Shown here one piece after another: positions 5,505 through 8,435 of a stretch of 8,435 nucleotides of DNA. The DNA comes from Rhodospirillaceae bacterium (GTDB taxonomy: Bacteria; Pseudomonadota; Alphaproteobacteria; Rhodospirillales; Magnetospirillaceae), in the NCBI GenBank assembly GCA_013349735.1, contig DUZC01000077.1, positions 1-8,435 of the forward strand. Direction: 5' to 3'. Position 1 is the first letter of the stretch, and every line of letters starts with the position of its first letter. The position numbers and the translations under genes were made by a program. The notes beneath the pieces were generated by a model that saw only the letters and a program-made list of their open reading frames with translations, was not told where the DNA came from and searched no databases.

Positions 5505-6155
5505 TCAGGCGGCGGAACCTTCCAACTCATTGGCCTTTTTAAAATAAGGTAAGGCCTCTTCGTGATTGCCCATCTGTTCAAAGCTATAAGCGATCGCCCG
5601 ATGCACTTTCGCATCATTGGGACGCATACCGGCGGCAATCTTGAAGCTGTCGATCGCTTCGGCAAAACGCCCAAGATTATCCAGCGCCACCCCCAGCCGA
5701 TAACGAATATTGAAATTCACCGGATTGGCCTCGGCGACCTTGATCAGCAGAGGCACCGCCAAATCATATTTCTGCTCCTGGACATAGGTCAGGCCGAGCA
5801 CGGTGGAGACTTTGGTATTGGCCGGATCCAACTGATGGGCCCGCTCGATCAATGCCAGCCCCCGTTCGCCCTCGCCGGTCTTGACGCAGGCAATGCCCAG
5901 ATGCAAAGCCACATCAACATCGTCGCCATCATTATCCCAGACCGCATCAAGGACCGCCACCGCCTGGGCATAACGCCCATTCTTGGCATGGCCGATGCCC
6001 TTATCACGATAATAAGAGCGCCTTATGTCGTCATCGACGGAAAAAGCGTCACGGAAAGCATCAACCAGTCTTACGCCCAGCTTCTTGGTGACCGAAAGGC
6101 CATAATGGGTGTAAAGATTCAGTTCATCGACAATATCCGATGACTTGCTTGACAT
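5505..6155 (-). CDS. mamA: MamA, TPR scaffold protein of the magnetosome surface, 216 aa
   Basis: MamA coats the cytoplasmic face of magnetosomes by self-assembly through tetratricopeptide repeats and helps activate vesicles for mineralisation. Residues from about 47 to the end give roughly five TPR units of 34 residues; the later ones are clear, for example G-L-T-Y-V-Q-x-Q-K-Y-D-L-A at 121-133 and L-G-R-F-A-E-A-I at 161-168. The N-terminal 45 residues (Y-T-H-Y-G-L-S-V-T-K-K-L-G) match the MamA-specific start. I place the start at ATG 6155: the known protein begins M-S-S-K-x-S-D-I, GGAGA lies six bases upstream, and the length matches. Earlier ATGs at 6188, 6179 and 6158 are in frame but less likely. 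A 77-base gap separates it from mamP. Confidence 0.96.
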   Translation of the reverse strand: MSSKSSDIVDELNLYTHYGLSVTKKLGVRLVDAFRDAFSVDDDIRRSYYRDKGIGHAKNGRYAQAVAVLDAVWDNDGDDVDVALHLGIACVKTGEGERGLALIERAHQLDPANTKVSTVLGLTYVQEQKYDLAVPLLIKVAEANPVNFNIRYRLGVALDNLGRFAEAIDSFKIAAGMRPNDAKVHRAIAYSFEQMGNHEEALPYFKKANELEGSAA

Positions 6156-6160
6156 CATCT

Positions 6161-6165
6161 TCTCC
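6161..6165 (-). promoter_or_regulatory. Ribosome binding site deciding the mamA start
   Basis: GGAGA on the minus strand sits six bases before ATG 6155 and three before ATG 6158. The spacing favours 6155, the start that matches known MamA N-termini. Confidence 0.6.
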
Positions 6166-6208
6166 AGAATTCCTGACATAGGTTCCACTCAATTCCAGTA
6201 CAGAAACA

Positions 6209-6222
6209 GCCGCTTCGGCGGC
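6209..6222 (-). other. Hairpin in the mamP-mamA intergenic gap
   Basis: A perfect five-pair stem GCCGC/GCGGC with a four-base loop (TTCG on the plus strand, CGAA in the mRNA). It lies in the longest gap between mam genes, 11 bases after the mamP stop. No proper T-run follows in the mRNA sense, so it is more likely an attenuation or mRNA-processing element than a terminator, if it has a role. Confidence 0.35.
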
Positions 6223-6232
6223 GGACAACAGT

Positions 6233-7039
6233 CTATTTTATGATATGACACGCCTCGCAGGGCCCACGATCCTCGTGCGGCGATCTGCCTGCGGCAGCGA
6301 TTTCACTCGTAATTTGCGGCGGCGGCAAGCTTATCAGGTCCGGGTCGGGGGTCAACTCGAATCCCTGGCCGATCGGGTGGCACTCGGTGCAGGCTCCGCG
6401 ATAACCGTGCGGTCTGGGATCCCCCGGCAGGATCATCGGCGCGCCCTCTAACTGCGCGAAACCAAGACCGCCCTCGGCCTTCACCACCACCGTCAAACGC
6501 CGCAACACCGAAGTCCCCGTCGCACGACTATCCTTGCGCAGCACGGTGACGCGGGCCTCGGACCGCTGCGCCACGGCCTTGGTGACAGTCTGCAGATCTT
6601 CCATGGTGACCACCGGCATCTCGTCGATGCTGACGATGACATCGCCGCCCAACAGACCGGCATTGGCCGCCGCCAGAGTCACCTCGCCCAGCAGCACGCC
6701 TTGCACACCACTTGGATAGTTCAGCTTGCGCGCCAATTCAGAGGTCAGAATGCGCCCATCCAGCCCTTGCCAATGGCCTTCAAAGACCTTCAGCTTGCGC
6801 GCCACATAATTCGGCAGTTGGGTCTGCGCCACCATGGGCGGTTCGCCAGGGGTCGTGTCGACCGCCATGGCCATGTTCAGGCCCTGCGGCGCCGCAGGCG
6901 CTGCCATTGGTTGCGGGCTGGGCAGCGTCATCACCGGTGACACTGGCACCGCGGGTTTGCCGCCGCGCCCAGGCCCCCAGACAGCAATCAGACCGGCGAA
7001 GACCACCCCCGCCACCAAAAGTCCGACTTTGCCGTTCAT
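6233..7039 (-). CDS. mamP: MamP, PDZ-magnetochrome c-type cytochrome, 268 aa
   Basis: MamP is a c-type cytochrome of the magnetosome lumen that oxidises Fe(II), helping to form the mixed-valence iron needed for magnetite. The sequence shows an uncleaved-type membrane anchor at about 5-22, a Pro/Ala-rich tether (28-70), a PDZ-like domain at about 85-187 (G-V-L-L-G-E-V core, A-G-L-L-G-G-D-V-I-V-S-I-D, R-V-T-V-L-R), then two magnetochrome haem motifs, C-T-E-C-H at 217-221 and C-E-A-C-H at 261-265. This is the standard MamP layout and length. The second haem motif is only three residues from the C-terminus. ATG 7039 has GGGAG and AGGG upstream. It follows mamO by 22 bases. Haem loading would need the cytochrome c maturation system, not in this window. 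Confidence 0.96.
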   Translation of the reverse strand: MNGKVGLLVAGVVFAGLIAVWGPGRGGKPAVPVSPVMTLPSPQPMAAPAAPQGLNMAMAVDTTPGEPPMVAQTQLPNYVARKLKVFEGHWQGLDGRILTSELARKLNYPSGVQGVLLGEVTLAAANAGLLGGDVIVSIDEMPVVTMEDLQTVTKAVAQRSEARVTVLRKDSRATGTSVLRRLTVVVKAEGGLGFAQLEGAPMILPGDPRPHGYRGACTECHPIGQGFELTPDPDLISLPPPQITSEIAAAGRSPHEDRGPCEACHIIK

Positions 7040-7061
7040 CTGCCCTGTCTCCCTTTGGCCA

Positions 7062-8435
7062 TCAGCTGGGAATCAGCATCTTGACGGCGATGGCCGCCAT
7101 GGTGGCGGCATAAACGCCTTTCAAAACCGGAACCGGCAGAACTTTCATCAATTGCGCCCCAAGAATTCCGCCGATATAGGCGCCTGGGATCATCAGAACG
7201 GCCAGGGTGACGGGCGCTTCCCAATGGATCAGCCCCGTCCCGATGCCATGCGCAAAGGCGACCAGGGATCCCGCCACCGAGGCCCAGAAGACCAGGACCG
7301 AGCTGTTGGCGATGGCATTTTGCAGGCCAATCTTGCCGATATAGCGCTGCAGCGGTACCTCAACAACGCCGCCGCTGATCCCAAGAATGCCGCTGATCAA
7401 ACCCATCGGTAAGCCCAGAATCGCCGAGCGGGCCAAACCGGACGGCAAGGCAAAGCGGCGCGGCGCGGCATCGGCCTTGCCCTCGGCCACGGCCATCAGA
7501 TCGTCCAGCGCCGTCGCCTCCTCGCTGTTCGCTGCAGCCAGGTCCTCGTCCGAATCAGGCCGCAGGATTTCGTGGATGGCTTTGGCGGCCATCGCCATGG
7601 CAAACAGGCCAAGCAAGACGCCAACCATTGAATCGCCGATGGCATTGCCGATGAAATAGCCAATTATCACACCGGCCACGCCCCAAGGAATCAGCGGAAC
7701 CACTTTATCCCACTGGATCAAGCCGGACTTGTTGTTTCTAAGCGCCGAGGCACCATAAACCGCGACATTGGTCAGAAAGGCCACCGGCCGGATCAGATAC
7801 ATGCCATAGCCAAAGAACACCATCATGCCGGCGACCTGTAAAACGCCACCGCCCATGGTCATCATGCCGCCGGTAATGCCGGCGGCAAAGGCCAGGGCCA
7901 CCAGCCCCATCAGATCGGTCATGGAATAGCCGGCCAACCGCGCGCCGCCAGTATGGTCGGGATCAAACAGCGGCGCACCCACCGCCGCCATCGGCGCGCC
8001 TTGCACCACATTCAGCCCCAGGCCACTGGCCGCACCCCGGCCACCGCCTACAACAGACTGCGCCTTGGCCCACCAGGAGGCCGCCCCCATGGCCACAGGT
8101 TGCGCCCCGGCTGGAGCCGACCCGGCGAGGGCACTCTTGAAACGGACCATGTCCTGGAAATGCGACGAAATCACCTGGGCCGGCACCGAAAAGCCCTCGA
8201 CCCGGCCACCGGGTCCCACCGCCGCAATATTGATCCCCAGCAACTCCCCTTGGGCATTGACCAAAGGCCCGCCATTCTGTTCCCAGCTATAGATGGCGTC
8301 TGAGCGCAGCAGATGGGTGATCTGCATCCCGTCCACAGCCATCGTCGCATCGGCCGATTGCACGGTTCCCTGACGGACCACCGAGGACCCGGCAAGATTA
8401 CGCCCAAAGGCAAAAACCATCTGCCCCAGGCTGGC
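7062..8435 (-). CDS. mamO: MamO, repurposed serine-protease domain fused to TauE-like membrane domain (5' partial)
   Basis: MamO is required for magnetite nucleation. In Magnetospirillum its trypsin-like domain is a non-catalytic metal-binding fold that also promotes MamE-dependent processing. The N-terminal part is cut by the window edge; the frame is open to 8435 and 457 codons are visible. Visible residues 1-95 are the end of the HtrA/trypsin-like domain. The G-N-S-G-G-P-L motif reads E-Q-N-G-G-P-L, so the nucleophile Ser is Asn (codon 8274-8276). A Gly/Ala-rich linker follows (about 100-165), then a TauE/SafE-type membrane domain (about 172-455) with around eight hydrophobic segments, split in two halves by an acidic loop near 290-330. 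The stop at 7062 lies 22 bases before mamP. An ATG at 8420 is internal, not the start. Confidence 0.95.
   Translation of the reverse strand, partial: ASLGQMVFAFGRNLAGSSVVRQGTVQSADATMAVDGMQITHLLRSDAIYSWEQNGGPLVNAQGELLGINIAAVGPGGRVEGFSVPAQVISSHFQDMVRFKSALAGSAPAGAQPVAMGAASWWAKAQSVVGGGRGAASGLGLNVVQGAPMAAVGAPLFDPDHTGGARLAGYSMTDLMGLVALAFAAGITGGMMTMGGGVLQVAGMMVFFGYGMYLIRPVAFLTNVAVYGASALRNNKSGLIQWDKVVPLIPWGVAGVIIGYFIGNAIGDSMVGVLLGLFAMAMAAKAIHEILRPDSDEDLAAANSEEATALDDLMAVAEGKADAAPRRFALPSGLARSAILGLPMGLISGILGISGGVVEVPLQRYIGKIGLQNAIANSSVLVFWASVAGSLVAFAHGIGTGLIHWEAPVTLAVLMIPGAYIGGILGAQLMKVLPVPVLKGVYAATMAAIAVKMLIPS

Noticed and set aside
6156..6188. Longer MamA starting at ATG 6188
   Set aside because: Known MamA proteins begin at the M-S-S-K equivalent at 6155, which also has the best Shine-Dalgarno spacing.
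8418..8420. ATG as the start of the TauE-like gene
   Set aside because: The frame stays open to the window edge and the residues here lie in the middle of a protease-like domain; it is an internal Met of a truncated mamO.

Overview
This window is the downstream part of a magnetosome gene cluster from a magnetotactic alphaproteobacterium, most likely a Magnetospirillum-like Rhodospirillales. Eight consecutive minus-strand genes encode recognisable magnetosome (Mam) proteins in the classical mamAB order O-P-A-Q-R-B-S-T. MamA and MamB in particular read almost continuously like the Magnetospirillum proteins as I remember them. I could not run a database search, so the genus is inference.

Reading along the minus strand (right to left), mamO is cut by the right edge at 8435. 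It is followed by mamP (PDZ plus two magnetochrome haem motifs), mamA (TPR scaffold), mamQ (LemA-like), mamR (small helix-turn-helix-like), mamB (CDF metal transporter), mamS and mamT (two more magnetochrome motifs). Spacing is operon-like throughout: 22, 77, 38, -4, -4, 30 and 16 bases. Together they cover membrane and vesicle formation (MamB, MamQ), iron import (MamB), protein sorting (MamA) and redox control and crystal maturation (MamO, MamP, MamS, MamT).

After mamT (2420) the usual Magnetospirillum neighbour mamU is missing. A 53-base AT-rich gap instead holds a weak terminator candidate and a good sigma70-like promoter. The promoter sits so close to the next ATG that the transcript could be leaderless. 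It leads into a two-gene unit: a single-domain bacteriohemerythrin with all seven di-iron ligands, then, 24 bases on, a 417-residue protein with a degenerate CheY-like receiver and an unrecognised helical C-terminal domain that starts at TTG. This pair is the least conventional part of the window; a role in oxygen sensing for magnetotaxis or biomineralisation is inference.

At the left end a plus-strand gene (148-651) for an unrecognised helical 167-residue protein converges on the receiver gene; their stop codons overlap. Its upstream region (1-147) has an extended -10 promoter and an inverted 10-base repeat. I saw no RNA genes, insertion sequences, CRISPR arrays or attachment sites. Several start codons were moved from the longest possible reading frame (mamA, mamS, mamT) on the basis of Shine-Dalgarno spacing and family length.
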